From: a virus
Length of the DNA stretch: 43,389 nt
Reading direction: 5' to 3' (one strand)
Virus record (IMG/VR): IMGVR_UViG_3300036859_000219
Span: 1 to 43,389 of that record
Positions 1-8,689 of this stretch are shown one piece after another (the stretch's first letter is position 1; every line of letters begins with the position of its first letter). The translations under genes were made by a program, and so were the position numbers. Below the pieces are notes generated by a model, which saw nothing but the letters and a program-made list of their open reading frames with translations, was not told the origin of the DNA and did no database searches.

Positions 1-127
1 ACGGATAGTCCGGGATCGACAGCACCACGCCGATCGCTACCTGGTCCAAGGTCCAGTTCTGCTCCGGGTTGCCCTTCGCCAATTCGAGTAGCCATTCGGC
101 GCGGTCTCCGTTGTGCAGGGCCTGCTG
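1..127. repeat. Terminal direct repeat, left copy (assembly overlap)
   Basis: Bases 1-127 are identical to 43263-43389. The repeat falls inside a single open reading frame (the PurD-like gene) and joining the two ends restores that frame without a break. A length of exactly 127 is typical of the k-mer overlap left by an assembler on a circular molecule. It is therefore read as a circular or circularly permuted genome of about 43,262 bp, not as biological terminal repeats. Confidence 0.93.
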
Positions 128-967
128 GATGTTCATCGTCGGCCAGCCGAAGCGCGTCGTGAACTCCAGCGGCCAGGGCTGGCCTTCGTCGTCGATGATG
201 CAGTTGACGTCGATATATCCGGTGTGGCCGGCCTGCGCGAGCGCCTCGGCGAGCGGCTCGAGCACGATGCTCGCCAGCTTGGACTTGCGCACGAAGCGCA
301 GGATGGTGCCCTGCTCGCCGGTGGCGCAGCCCATATCGCCGTTCATCAGCTTCTTGAACTCGAAATTCTCGCACCATGGCCCCTGGAACCCGGCTGGCCC
401 GAAGAACGCGCCGACGGCCATCTCGCAGCCCGGGACAAAATCTTGCAGGATGAACTCGCCCTTGAGCGAGCCGAGCTTTTTCCAGCGCTCCAGCATGTAG
501 ACCAGATCGGCCGGCGACTGCGCCACATAGGAGAGCTTCTTGTCGGCATCTCCGGATGGCTTGCTGACAAAGCGGCTATCCTCCTTTTTCACATAGGCTA
601 TCGCCTTGTCGTAATCCGTGAACGTCTTGTAGGCGGGGACCTGGATGCCGGCCTTGCGCAGGATTTTCTGCCCGGCCTCCCGGTCGAGCTCCCACGCGGC
701 GGATTTCTGCGTCGCGCCGATGACGAGGCCGCCCTCTTTGCGGTGGGCATCGACGTCGCGCATGTAGAACGTATTGTCCGTGAGCACGAGCAGGTCGGAC
801 CAGCGCAGCCACTTCTGATATTCGTCGGGGATGTCGACGAGCCCGCGCCCGATCGCCTTGGTCTTGTCGGTCTGCCGGATGAATAGCTTCACCTGATGGC
901 CGTCCGCCTGCATGCGCAACGCCAAGTCGAGGCCGTTGCCGGCGGGGTCTAAAATGAGGACCCTCAC
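1..967 (-). CDS. PurD-like ATP-grasp ligase, N-terminal part (gene crosses the window ends)
   Basis: The gene starts at GTG 967-965, overlapping the stop of the preceding virion gene (GTGA), and runs off the left edge. It continues at 43262 and stops at 42901, giving 442 residues, close to the 420-430 usual for phosphoribosylamine-glycine ligase. An N-terminal Rossmann-like strand (VRVLILDPAGNG, residues 1-12) is followed by an ATP-grasp fold from about residue 95: KPSGD near 136-140, GCEMAVGAFFG at 180-190, and LEFTTRFGWPT at 267-277, which matches the PurD signature LEFN-RFGDPE. The C-terminal part carries WRTDIGRR, as in PurD. The usual N-terminal GxGGREHA loop is absent, so the substrate may not be phosphoribosylamine. 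Assignment to the PurD-like ATP-grasp family is firm; the reaction is not. It is the last gene but one of a long late virion operon, which is unusual for a purine-synthesis enzyme. Confidence 0.85.
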   Translation of the reverse strand, partial: MRVLILDPAGNGLDLALRMQADGHQVKLFIRQTDKTKAIGRGLVDIPDEYQKWLRWSDLLVLTDNTFYMRDVDAHRKEGGLVIGATQKSAAWELDREAGQKILRKAGIQVPAYKTFTDYDKAIAYVKKEDSRFVSKPSGDADKKLSYVAQSPADLVYMLERWKKLGSLKGEFILQDFVPGCEMAVGAFFGPAGFQGPWCENFEFKKLMNGDMGCATGEQGTILRFVRKSKLASIVLEPLAEALAQAGHTGYIDVNCIIDDEGQPWPLEFTTRFGWPTMNIQQALHNGDRAEWLLELAKGNPEQNWTLDQVAIGVVLSIPDYP

Positions 968-2676
968 CGCGTGCTCTCATAGAGGTTCTTGCGGCGGCGC
1001 TCGTCGAGGTCTTTCTCCAGCGCCGTGGCCAGCCCGCGCCAGCCGCCGCCGCGGAAGTCGCCGCGCTGAAGTGGCCCCGCCGCCGTCTGGTTCTTCAGAT
1101 AGTTTTGCATCCACGGAGACATGACCGCCCGGCCCATGAGCCCCGCCGGCAGCGCCGCCGTCAGCCCGCCGATGCTGGTCCAGGTCGACCGTTCGGCCGT
1201 GCCGGACGATGGTGGCGGCTTCAGGATGACGTTGGAGGAATGCGCCAGCTCGTTGAAGTCACCGCGGCCCTGCGCGTAGCCCGTCTTGCCTTCCATGCGA
1301 GTGGCCGCCGCGCGCAAATTGGGAGGCGTGATGATGCCGGCCGCCGCCTCGGGGCCGGCCGCAGAAGCCATCTGCTCGGCGGACAAGAGGTTGCGGTATT
1401 GGTTGCGCACCTCCTGCCAGGCGCCGAGGTCGCGCGGATTGTTGGCCGCAATTGAGCGGTCCATCATGTCATCAAGCGAATCGCGGACCTCGGCGAGAAA
1501 GCTGCTCAGCTCCGGGTCGGCCTTCTGGCCGCGGCGCATGCGCTCGATGCGCGAACGGAACGCCTTGTACTGCCCGCCATCCATGACCCTATTGCGGGTC
1601 AGGTAATTGAGCGCCGACTCCATGACGCTCTCGACCATCGGCTTGCGCAGCGGGTCCGTGAACAGGTGATCGTATTCGGCCTGCGCCTGGATCAGCCGCT
1701 GCACGTACGGCACATCCTGCGTCGCTTGGTTGCGGGCCGCGAGCGTGTCGAACGTGCCGCCGATGCGCTGCCGGGCGCCGGACAGCACCTGCGGGGTTGC
1801 CTCCTCGGCCGCAACGCCGATCCGGGCGAGCGCCGCGCGCGTGACCTCGCCGCCGATGCGCTCGCGCGCCGCCTCATAGCCGCCGCCGGAAAACGGCGAG
1901 CTGCCGAGCCCGCTTTCGGCAAACTTCACCGGCCGGTTGCCGCTGATATCGCCCGCAGTCGGCTCGATGCCCTCCCGGCGCAAATTGGCCACGTGCCCGG
2001 CGCGACCCGGAGAGATCGGCAGCGGCGTCACCGCACGCGCCGCCGAGCCCGGCAGCATACCGCCCGCCATGCCGCCGGCCGCGCGGGCATACGGCTCGGC
2101 CGACGTGCCTTCGGTGATCTGGCCGGCCGCTTCCGAGCCCAAGCCAGCCGTCGCCGCCATGCCGGCTTTCAATGCCACGCCGCCGGGGCCGGCGTAACTC
2201 ACCGGGTTGGTTACGAACGACGCCGCCGTGCGGGCAAACTTCTCCGGCCGCGTCTTGGCTTCCGGGAACTGGCCGGTGAACATCTCGGCGACGCCCTTGG
2301 TCTCCTGTGATGTCGGCGCCATGCCGATGCCGGGCAGCAGCTTCATTGCCGCCTCAAGCGCGGTGTTCACGGCGCCCTTGATCTCCGGCGACACCTCCAT
2401 GCCGAGCGCCTCGGCGCCCATCATCGGGGCTTGGGCGATTGTCTTGCGCAGATCGCCGACGCCGCCGAGTCCCTCGACGGCACCCGCGCCGATCTGCTTC
2501 GCAATGCCGGTGACGCCTTCCGCAAGGTCGGCGAACGGCGTACCGACGCCCGGCTCACCGCCACCGCCTCCAGCTTGGGCGCGCACTCGCGCCAACGCAT
2601 CCTCCTGCGTCGCACCCTCCGGCGCCGTCACGCGGTATTTCTTGCCCTCCGGCGACGTGATCTCGAACGTCGGCAT
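964..2676 (-). CDS. Putative internal virion / DNA ejection protein (570 aa)
   Basis: This 570-residue Ala/Gly-rich protein begins FEITSPEGKKYRVTAPEGAT, the short beta motif often seen at the start of phage internal virion or ejection proteins, followed by long helical stretches (for example about residues 260-430). There is no signal peptide. The start chosen is ATG 2676, sharing its A with the TGA stop of the upstream gene (TGATG); a GTG one codon upstream is possible. The stop overlaps the GTG start of the PurD-like gene. It is the third of three consecutive large low-complexity proteins placed after the connector genes, the position of gp7/gp20/gp16-type ejection proteins in P22-like phages. 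The role is inferred from position and composition only. Confidence 0.72.
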   Translation of the reverse strand: MPTFEITSPEGKKYRVTAPEGATQEDALARVRAQAGGGGGEPGVGTPFADLAEGVTGIAKQIGAGAVEGLGGVGDLRKTIAQAPMMGAEALGMEVSPEIKGAVNTALEAAMKLLPGIGMAPTSQETKGVAEMFTGQFPEAKTRPEKFARTAASFVTNPVSYAGPGGVALKAGMAATAGLGSEAAGQITEGTSAEPYARAAGGMAGGMLPGSAARAVTPLPISPGRAGHVANLRREGIEPTAGDISGNRPVKFAESGLGSSPFSGGGYEAARERIGGEVTRAALARIGVAAEEATPQVLSGARQRIGGTFDTLAARNQATQDVPYVQRLIQAQAEYDHLFTDPLRKPMVESVMESALNYLTRNRVMDGGQYKAFRSRIERMRRGQKADPELSSFLAEVRDSLDDMMDRSIAANNPRDLGAWQEVRNQYRNLLSAEQMASAAGPEAAAGIITPPNLRAAATRMEGKTGYAQGRGDFNELAHSSNVILKPPPSSGTAERSTWTSIGGLTAALPAGLMGRAVMSPWMQNYLKNQTAAGPLQRGDFRGGGWRGLATALEKDLDERRRKNLYESTR

Positions 2677-4070
2677 CACTTGATCTCTTGAATGGACCAG
2701 CCGTCCGCGGACGGCTTGGCGCCGCCGCCCTCCAGGCCGCCGAGCTGCCGTAGCGTCTCCGGCAGCATCATGTCGTCAAATTCCTTGGCCGGGAGGCCGG
2801 TCGACTTGATGTACTGCTGCTTGAGACCGCGCAGCTGCCCGGCGAGCAGCTTCTTGATGGTGGCGGTCGCGCCGGCAAGCTGCTCCGGCGATCGCGCCCG
2901 GTTCCAGGCGTCGGCCGCCTTCTCGCGCTCCTCTTTCGTGCCGGCGCCGGCAATGCCGATCGCCTTGATGATTTCCGGGCCGACGATCGCCTTGGCGTTG
3001 TCGAGGTTGGTCGGCGTCGCGCTGCCGGTCTGCTCGGCGATGGCCTGCGCCAGGCGGTTGAACGCCAGCGTGTCGCCGTTCTTGAGCGCCTTCGCCAGAT
3101 CATCCACCGTCGACAGGTGGTCGATCGCCACATTGAGCGAGCGCGCGGTGTTGCCTTGCGGCCCGCTCTCGAACCGCTGGATCGCGACCTGCGCCGCCTT
3201 GTACTTCTGCCAGTTTTTGGCCAGGTCCTGAGCGCTGAGGCCCTGCTCCTCGGCCATCTCGGCGGCGCGCGTGCGGATTTGTCCCGTGATCTGCCCGGCC
3301 ACGACCCGGGTGCCGATATTGGTCGGCATCTTGCCGGTCTTGTTGAACAGCTCGGCCGCAGTGTCGATCGACTGCTGCGTCCAGCCGCGCGGAAGTTGGC
3401 CATCTCCGGCCCCGCCGCCGCCTCCGGCCCGAGTCTGGGCAATCCGTTCATGCGACTGCTGCGCCATGATGGGGCCGAACTGCTGCATGCCCTGCTGGAA
3501 TGCCTGCATGAGCACTTGCGGCGGCGCGCCCGGGTTGGCCTGGACGATCGCCTGCATCAGGGTCTGCGGGGTGACTTGGCCGCCCCCACCGCCTCCAGAC
3601 GGCATCCCGCCGCCCGGCGGCTGGCCAGCCATAGGCTGTGGGGGGCCGGGTGGTGCCCCACCACCCATGGGGGGCAGCGGCGCAATGGGCGAGGCTCCTA
3701 CGGGCCGCTGCATGCCCGGCGGCTGCATCGCCGGGAGGCCGCCACCCGCGCTGCGGGTCGGCTCCCACGCACCGAAACGGCCGCCAAAGGCGGAATTGGG
3801 GTCGGCGGCAGCCAGTTGCGGCCCGGGAGGGGGCGAGGCAGGTCCTGCCGGTACGGACGACTGCCCCGGCATCGGCGGCGGTGGCGCACCCTGTCCGAAC
3901 ATGAGCCCGAGCGCTCGGCCCCAGGCGTCGCCGCCGGCCTGCTGCTGCATGCCGCCGCGCATCTGTGTCTCCAGCTGCGCAAGCCGCATCTGCTGGAACT
4001 CGTTCTGCCCGGCCTGTTGCTCGCCTTGCAGATAGCCGGGATAGAGCGCGGAGAGACCGCCGAGGTTCAT
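2676..4070 (-). CDS. Putative virion ejection protein, Pro/Gly/Gln-rich (464 aa)
   Basis: The N-terminal 60 residues are Gln-rich (ALYPGYLQGEQQAGQNEF). Residues about 60-220 are a Pro/Gly low-complexity linker with runs such as GAPPPPMPG and GGGGGG, and about 225-464 form a helical C-terminal domain (LNVAIDHLSTVDDLAKAL). It starts with ATG 4070, 3 nt after the stop of the preceding gene, behind GGGGGTGAGCG. It shows no catalytic motif and no membrane segment. It lies between two other Gly/Ala/Gln-rich late proteins and is most likely an internal capsid protein ejected with the DNA, by analogy with podoviruses; I do not recognise a specific family. Confidence 0.7.
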   Translation of the reverse strand: MNLGGLSALYPGYLQGEQQAGQNEFQQMRLAQLETQMRGGMQQQAGGDAWGRALGLMFGQGAPPPPMPGQSSVPAGPASPPPGPQLAAADPNSAFGGRFGAWEPTRSAGGGLPAMQPPGMQRPVGASPIAPLPPMGGGAPPGPPQPMAGQPPGGGMPSGGGGGGQVTPQTLMQAIVQANPGAPPQVLMQAFQQGMQQFGPIMAQQSHERIAQTRAGGGGGAGDGQLPRGWTQQSIDTAAELFNKTGKMPTNIGTRVVAGQITGQIRTRAAEMAEEQGLSAQDLAKNWQKYKAAQVAIQRFESGPQGNTARSLNVAIDHLSTVDDLAKALKNGDTLAFNRLAQAIAEQTGSATPTNLDNAKAIVGPEIIKAIGIAGAGTKEEREKAADAWNRARSPEQLAGATATIKKLLAGQLRGLKQQYIKSTGLPAKEFDDMMLPETLRQLGGLEGGGAKPSADGWSIQEIK

Positions 4071-4073
4071 CGC

Positions 4074-5087
4074 TCACCCCCACCCGTAGGCAGAACTGCC
4101 CCAGCCCGTCCCGCCACCACCGCCCCAGCCAGTCTGCGGCCGGCCGTACATGGTGTTGAGGCTGCGGCCGAGCCCGGAGAGCGACGAGCCGAGGTTTTGG
4201 CCAAGCACCTGGCCCTGGTTGAAGCCCATGTTCGCCTGATTGAGCCCGACTTGGGCAAGCTGGTTGCCGACCTGCCCCGCTTGGTTGCCGACGCCGAGAT
4301 AGGCAAGGTAGTCCTGGATCTGCTGCTGCGGGATTTGCGACGCCGCCTGCCCGGCGCCCTGAAGCTGGCCGAGGCCGGAAAACTGATCCGAGCCCATGCC
4401 GATCATGGTCCGGTACGGCAAGGTGGCGGCATCCGTGAGCGTCCCGTAACCCTGCTGGCCGAGCCCGGCGCCGGTCTGCATCGCGCCGCCCGCGGCGCCG
4501 AGCAGGCCGCCCGCGCCCTGCGCGCCCTGGGTCATCCGGTTGAGCAGGTTGTTCTGCCAGTCGATGTTGAAATCCGACATGGCCTTGTTCTCGACGCCCG
4601 CGCCATAGGGTGACATGTCGAGGCCGCGCGCGGCCAGCCCGGCCCGGGTCTGCTCCTGCAATTGCTGCTGCGTGCGGTTGTAAAGCGACTGTTGCGGGTC
4701 AAATCCGGCCTGCAACAGCGAGGTCGTGTAGGGGATCATCGACGCGCCGCCCTGCGAGAGCATGTTGCCGGCGTTGATCTGATTTTGCCCGACGCCCTGC
4801 CCGGCCCGCGCCGCGCCCTGCACGTCCTGGAGCGCCGACCCCATGAACGGGTTGCCTTGGTAGAAATTGCCATAGGTCGACTGGTAGCCCGGATAGATGT
4901 CGGCGGCGTAGTTCGGCAGCGAGCCGATGCCGCCCATCGCGCCGCCCGCGGCCTGGTTCATGCCGGGCATTTGGAAGCCCTGCGGCAACCGCACGTTTTG
5001 GGCGTTGTTCTGGCCACCGCCGAACAGGCCGCCGAGCGCGCTGATGCCGCCGAGCGCCGAGCCGATGCCGCCGATCATCGTTCCCAT
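4074..5087 (-). CDS. Putative virion ejection protein, Gly/Gln-rich (337 aa)
   Basis: The start ATG 5087 follows GGGAGCTGACC. The N-terminus (MIGGIGSALGGISALGGLFG) is a glycine-rich hydrophobic stretch that could insert in a membrane, as in podoviral ejection proteins. The rest alternates Gln/Gly-rich segments such as AGQVGNQLAQVGLNQANMGF and ends in a glycine-tryptophan tail (GWGGGGGTGWGSSAYGWG). It is the first of three adjacent ejection-type genes with overlapping or 3-nt junctions. The function is inferred from position and composition. Confidence 0.7.
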   Translation of the reverse strand: MGTMIGGIGSALGGISALGGLFGGGQNNAQNVRLPQGFQMPGMNQAAGGAMGGIGSLPNYAADIYPGYQSTYGNFYQGNPFMGSALQDVQGAARAGQGVGQNQINAGNMLSQGGASMIPYTTSLLQAGFDPQQSLYNRTQQQLQEQTRAGLAARGLDMSPYGAGVENKAMSDFNIDWQNNLLNRMTQGAQGAGGLLGAAGGAMQTGAGLGQQGYGTLTDAATLPYRTMIGMGSDQFSGLGQLQGAGQAASQIPQQQIQDYLAYLGVGNQAGQVGNQLAQVGLNQANMGFNQGQVLGQNLGSSLSGLGRSLNTMYGRPQTGWGGGGGTGWGSSAYGWG

Positions 5088-5089
5088 GG

Positions 5090-5194
5090 TCAGCTCCCGC
5101 GATAGGGCGAATGCACCACGCGCGCCCACTGCTCGAGCTCGCCGCTTTCGAGCCGGCGCCGGCGGAATAGCCAGTTGAGCAACAGCGTCATCAT
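5090..5194 (-). CDS. Small basic protein (34 aa), coupled to the acetyltransferase gene
   Basis: A 34-codon reading frame starts at ATG 5194, overlapping the stop of the acetyltransferase gene (ATGA), and ends 2 nt before the next gene. The sequence is a short hydrophobic start (MMTLLLNWLF), an arginine block (RRRR) and a polar tail. Tight coupling on both sides supports it as real. It may be a membrane-associated late peptide; no family is recognised. Confidence 0.6.
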   Translation of the reverse strand: MMTLLLNWLFRRRRLESGELEQWARVVHSPYRGS

Positions 5195-5730
5195 GCCAAC
5201 ACCTTGGCCCAAATCTGCTCGATCGGCCGATAGCCCAGCCGCTTGAAGATCACGCCGACGCGACCACCCTTGAAATGCAGCTTCTCCGACACGTGCAGCA
5301 CGCGCACGTTGAGCTCGCGCATCTTCTCCTCGAGCCGCCGGAACATGGTCACTCCGGTCCATCCGAAACGATGCACCGGGTTAAGCCAGAACATGTCCAC
5401 CACCGCCCACGTCGTCGAGGCGTAGTGCAGATGTGGCCCGACACAGACAAACACGTAACCGATCAGCGCGCCTTCCGACCGCACGGTGAGCACATGCAGA
5501 ATGCCGGCCATCTCGAAGGTGAGATACCGTTCCCAATCGGGGTCGAGCGGCACCTCGTCCTTGTTGAGCGCGATCTCCCACCAGTGCTGTCGGAACAGCG
5601 GCTTGATCTCGCGGGCGAGCGCGCTGACCTTCTCCCACGCGAAGACGATCTCGGGCTGCGTCTTTTCAGGCGACGCGGGGACCGAGGGTCTTGGGCGTGG
5701 GCGCGGTGCTGGATCGGGTCGTGTCAGCAT
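5191..5730 (-). CDS. GNAT-like acetyltransferase (179 aa)
   Basis: The ATG at 5730 is preceded by GGGAG at 5-6 nt spacing. The 25 N-terminal residues are a Pro/Arg linker. The rest has the GNAT layout: an N-terminal helix pair, a central beta-sheet (LTVRSEGALIGYVFVCVG) and a C-terminal segment with ARG/GLY-type cofactor contacts (KGGRVGVIFKRLGYRPIE). The catalytic or CoA-loop residues cannot be fixed by eye. Similar proteins occur among virion genes of many podoviruses and are often annotated as internal virion or acetyltransferase proteins; a target in the host or in the virion is not known. The start lies inside the end of the upstream 54-aa gene in another frame. Confidence 0.72.
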   Translation of the reverse strand: MLTRPDPAPRPRPRPSVPASPEKTQPEIVFAWEKVSALAREIKPLFRQHWWEIALNKDEVPLDPDWERYLTFEMAGILHVLTVRSEGALIGYVFVCVGPHLHYASTTWAVVDMFWLNPVHRFGWTGVTMFRRLEEKMRELNVRVLHVSEKLHFKGGRVGVIFKRLGYRPIEQIWAKVLA

Positions 5731-5830
5731 TGACGCTCCCGCCTTTCGGCTTCATCGAGGAGTCGGTTGCCGCCGGCGAGCGCGTCGTCATGCCGGCTTT
5801 CAGATCGGTGGTTGCGGAATTGCTGGCCAT
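5666..5830 (-). CDS. Small hydrophilic protein (54 aa) overlapping the acetyltransferase start
   Basis: ATG 5830 follows AGAGGAG at 8 nt spacing, a good ribosome site, and the frame stays open for 54 residues, rich in Ser, Thr, Ala and Pro (MASNSATTDLKAGMTTRSPA). Its 3' 65 nt overlap the start of the acetyltransferase gene in a different frame. No domain is recognised. The alternative is a leader for the acetyltransferase gene. Confidence 0.5.
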   Translation of the reverse strand: MASNSATTDLKAGMTTRSPAATDSSMKPKGGSVNADTTRSSTAPTPKTLGPRVA

Positions 5831-5908
5831 GGTTGCATCTCCTCTGATTCGCGCATCAATACACGATTACGTCGTTGACAATCAGCCCCTGGTCTAACCC
5901 GTTGACAT

Positions 5909-7012
5909 TCAATACCTGATGATTTTATTGACGATTTGGACGGGAGGCAGCGTGGCAAGGGCTGTCCCCGAACCACCGGAACTGACGGAGACGGTTGCAG
6001 CAGACGGGCCGCCGGTCGTACCGACTTGTCCCCCCTGTGGGTAAGTAAAAATATTGCTGGATGGCCCTTGGTCACTTGACAACCCAAGGACAGCCGTGAA
6101 GTCGTGCGTATGATTTGGCAGCGCACCCGTGAAATTCACGGCGGGTAAATTAGCCTGGAGAATTGCCTTTTGCTGCGCGCCACAGAGGGTACCTCTCGTT
6201 GTCGATCCGGTCCCGGCAATAATGTTGTTGGCGCAACTTGTAGATATCAAAGCGCCGTTATCAGACCCTACATATGAGACCCCGCCGAAAGGCAGACGAA
6301 AGTCCGTACCCGCGCAGATCGAAGACGGATCGAAGGCTGTGCCGATAATTGCAAACAAATCGGCATAGGTCGTCCGAGAAACGCAGGCCGCGTTCGCAAG
6401 CAAGTATCCAGCTGGTGCGGCACTCCCAACATAATCCTTGACTACGCCAACATAAATCGTCTCGGTGTCCAGGACAAAATTCGTCCCGTTGTAGACGACG
6501 GTATAGGGATTTCCAGCGATGATCTCGCCACCCACGGTCGCGGTGGCGCCGAGCTGCGTCTTGCGGAAGACGTTGACGAGCCCGGCCGAATGAACGTTGA
6601 GCGTCATCGCGGCCGTGTTGGTGAACCCGGCAATGAACGTGACGCGATAGCCGGAGGTCAGCGCGAAGCTGTTCGGCGAGGTCGATGCCAACGTTTGCGC
6701 GTTGGCCGACCCGCCGGTGGTGGTGCCGACAAAGACCGCGGTGCCGCCCTGGCTCGGCGACAGCGGTGTCGTCAGCCCGGTCAGGCTGGTGATGTCGCTG
6801 TTCGCGCCCGACGATGCCGCATTGGCAAAGCAGGCGAGAATTGCCGAGAAGTTCGAGTTGACCTGGCTGGCAACCGCCGTCGTCCCGGCCGTGAACGTGA
6901 ACGGCACCGAGCACGTCACCGTCGCGCGCGCGACAGGGTTATTGGCGACGTAGATCCCCGCCGCCACGATCAGTCCGGAAATTCCAATCAGCCACTTCCG
7001 CATGGTGCTCAT
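5909..7012 (-). CDS. Tail collar-domain protein with N-terminal signal-like segment (367 aa)
   Basis: The C-terminal half carries a phage tail collar domain (Phage_Collar): PAGYLLANA near residue 200, then TYADLFAIIGTAF and GTDFRLP, followed by NLPAVNFTGALPNHTHDF and a glycine/serine-rich end. The N-terminus (MRKWLIGISGLIVAAGIYVA, then NNPVARA) is a clear hydrophobic signal or anchor, unusual for a virion fibre. Start ATG 7012 overlaps the upstream stop (ATGA). It is placed after the connector genes and probably forms a tail fibre tip or receptor-binding part. Around residues 85-160 lies a beta-rich repeat-like segment (TTPLSPSQGGTAVFVGTTTG). Confidence 0.82.
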   Translation of the reverse strand: MSTMRKWLIGISGLIVAAGIYVANNPVARATVTCSVPFTFTAGTTAVASQVNSNFSAILACFANAASSGANSDITSLTGLTTPLSPSQGGTAVFVGTTTGGSANAQTLASTSPNSFALTSGYRVTFIAGFTNTAAMTLNVHSAGLVNVFRKTQLGATATVGGEIIAGNPYTVVYNGTNFVLDTETIYVGVVKDYVGSAAPAGYLLANAACVSRTTYADLFAIIGTAFDPSSICAGTDFRLPFGGVSYVGSDNGALISTSCANNIIAGTGSTTRGTLCGAQQKAILQANLPAVNFTGALPNHTHDFTAVLGLSSDQGPSSNIFTYPQGGQVGTTGGPSAATVSVSSGGSGTALATLPPVQIVNKIIRY

Positions 7013-8688
7013 TGCTGCAAAAATCCAAGTTGTTCATACCGAAGATGAAGCCGGCCGACCTTTACCGCGCTGGCCGATTGCCCGGTGGCCTGGATCGCCA
7101 GCCGGCGGAACACGATCGGGATGTGCCAGCTCAGCTGCCGCGGCGACAGCGCCGAGATGCCGCTGTCCCATACGCCGGTATCCCAATCGAACGCATCCCA
7201 CAGCGACGACGAGCCGCCGGCCGATATCTGCACGGTGTCGTAGACCTCGGCCGCCTCGTTGAGCGCCACGCAATTGACCGCCGGCACGCCCTGCGCCAGC
7301 GCCATGTGCAGCGTGGTCTCGATCATCGCGTTCTCGGACATCTGATCGGTGTCCGGCAGCATCGACGACTGCCATGTCCAGGTCATCTGCGTGCCGTTCT
7401 CGACATAGGTCGACGTGGCGGACGTGACCGCATCGCTCTGGAACAGCTTGGCGTTGACGCCAAGCGGCGTCATGATGAACGTCTGCTGGTAGGGCTGGAT
7501 CAGCGACGGCGGAAAATCGTGTGGTCCGGACCAGCACTCGCGGCTGAAATCGATCCACCAGTCCTGATTCGGCGAGCCGGCGGCGTTGCCGTTCTGCACG
7601 CTGACCCGATAGGTATCGGCCGAGAACGTCGCCGCGATGCGCGACGGCTGCGCCGCGAAGATGAACGGCACCGTCACGCCCTTGCCGGCATCGCCGATCG
7701 GATCGCTCACTTGCGCATTGAAATCGATCAGCCGCACGCCATCGGGCGACATGAACGCCAACCCCTTCGGGGTCGGCACGATGGCGTTTGGCGCCAGCGT
7801 GCCGGTGGCAACGTTGAGCGCGTTCCTGGCAAGGTCGCTGCCGCCTGGCGTCGCCGCGTCGCCGGTGACCTGGTACATCGCCGACACGCCCTTGAACACG
7901 ATCAGCGCCTGCAAAATGCCGCCCGTCGTCTGTGATACGCCGAGCCCGCCGAGGGCGGTCAGCGGGATATTGTCGTCGAAGGTCAGGACCTGCGTCGCAT
8001 TGGTGATCGTCTGCGCCGCCAGCACGTCCGAATAATAGGCGCCGGGCTGTCCGGTCGACGGGTTGACCAGATACCAGGCGCGGCCATTGAAGTTCTTCAC
8101 CGCAACAGGAACAGCCGGCAGCGCGTTGACGCCGGTGTTGCCCGCGGTCCAGGTCAGCGCCCCCGGGTTGCTGATGTCGATATAGCCGAAATAGCCGTTG
8201 ATAGTGTTGAACCCGGGATGCGTGAAGACGACCTTGGTGCCGACCACGTCGACGGTCGGCGGCGTCCAGGCGCCGGTCGTCGCCGGGCTGGTCGGCGTGT
8301 TGGCCGCAGTGGCGCCGGTAATGGCCACCAGCGCATCGGTCGTGATGTCATAGCAGAACGGAAAATCCGTCCCGGTATTGGGCAGCGCGATCAGGCCATA
8401 GGCGCGCGACCCGACCACCTTGAGCGCGGAAATGAAGCTCGCCGCCGAGGTGGCATGCGGGCCGAACGCCGACGAGAATCCGCTCGACCACGGGCTGCCG
8501 AACGAGGCGGCGGCAAAATCAAACAGCTCGATCGACGCCGGGCGCGGCCCCCAGAGGTTCTTGGTGGTTGGATCGGGGATCAAGTTGCGCAGCTGCGCCA
8601 TCGCGCCCTTCGGCAGATCGGTCGTGTCGAGCGCGTCGGTGCAGCCGACCGGAGAGAAGGCGAGCGGAACGGTGCGGCGAAGGGTCAT
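7009..8688 (-). CDS. Head-tail connector / packaged DNA stabilisation-type protein (559 aa)
   Basis: A 559-residue beta-rich protein starting MTLRRTVPLAFSPVG, with the early segment DLPKGAMAQLRNLIPDPTTK typical of phage stabilisation or tail-tube closing proteins that follow the head-tail adaptor in P22-like podoviruses (role of gp10). It begins 1 nt after the stop of the adaptor-like gene and overlaps the collar-protein start. No signal peptide or catalytic motif. Confidence is high that it is structural and moderate for the exact role. Confidence 0.72.
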   Translation of the reverse strand: MTLRRTVPLAFSPVGCTDALDTTDLPKGAMAQLRNLIPDPTTKNLWGPRPASIELFDFAAASFGSPWSSGFSSAFGPHATSAASFISALKVVGSRAYGLIALPNTGTDFPFCYDITTDALVAITGATAANTPTSPATTGAWTPPTVDVVGTKVVFTHPGFNTINGYFGYIDISNPGALTWTAGNTGVNALPAVPVAVKNFNGRAWYLVNPSTGQPGAYYSDVLAAQTITNATQVLTFDDNIPLTALGGLGVSQTTGGILQALIVFKGVSAMYQVTGDAATPGGSDLARNALNVATGTLAPNAIVPTPKGLAFMSPDGVRLIDFNAQVSDPIGDAGKGVTVPFIFAAQPSRIAATFSADTYRVSVQNGNAAGSPNQDWWIDFSRECWSGPHDFPPSLIQPYQQTFIMTPLGVNAKLFQSDAVTSATSTYVENGTQMTWTWQSSMLPDTDQMSENAMIETTLHMALAQGVPAVNCVALNEAAEVYDTVQISAGGSSSLWDAFDWDTGVWDSGISALSPRQLSWHIPIVFRRLAIQATGQSASAVKVGRLHLRYEQLGFLQQ

Positions 8689-8689
8689 T

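Noticed and set aside
3117-4613. 498-codon plus-strand frame antisense to ejection proteins
   Set aside because: Arg/Leu-rich shadow frame in a repetitive high-GC region; no start signal.
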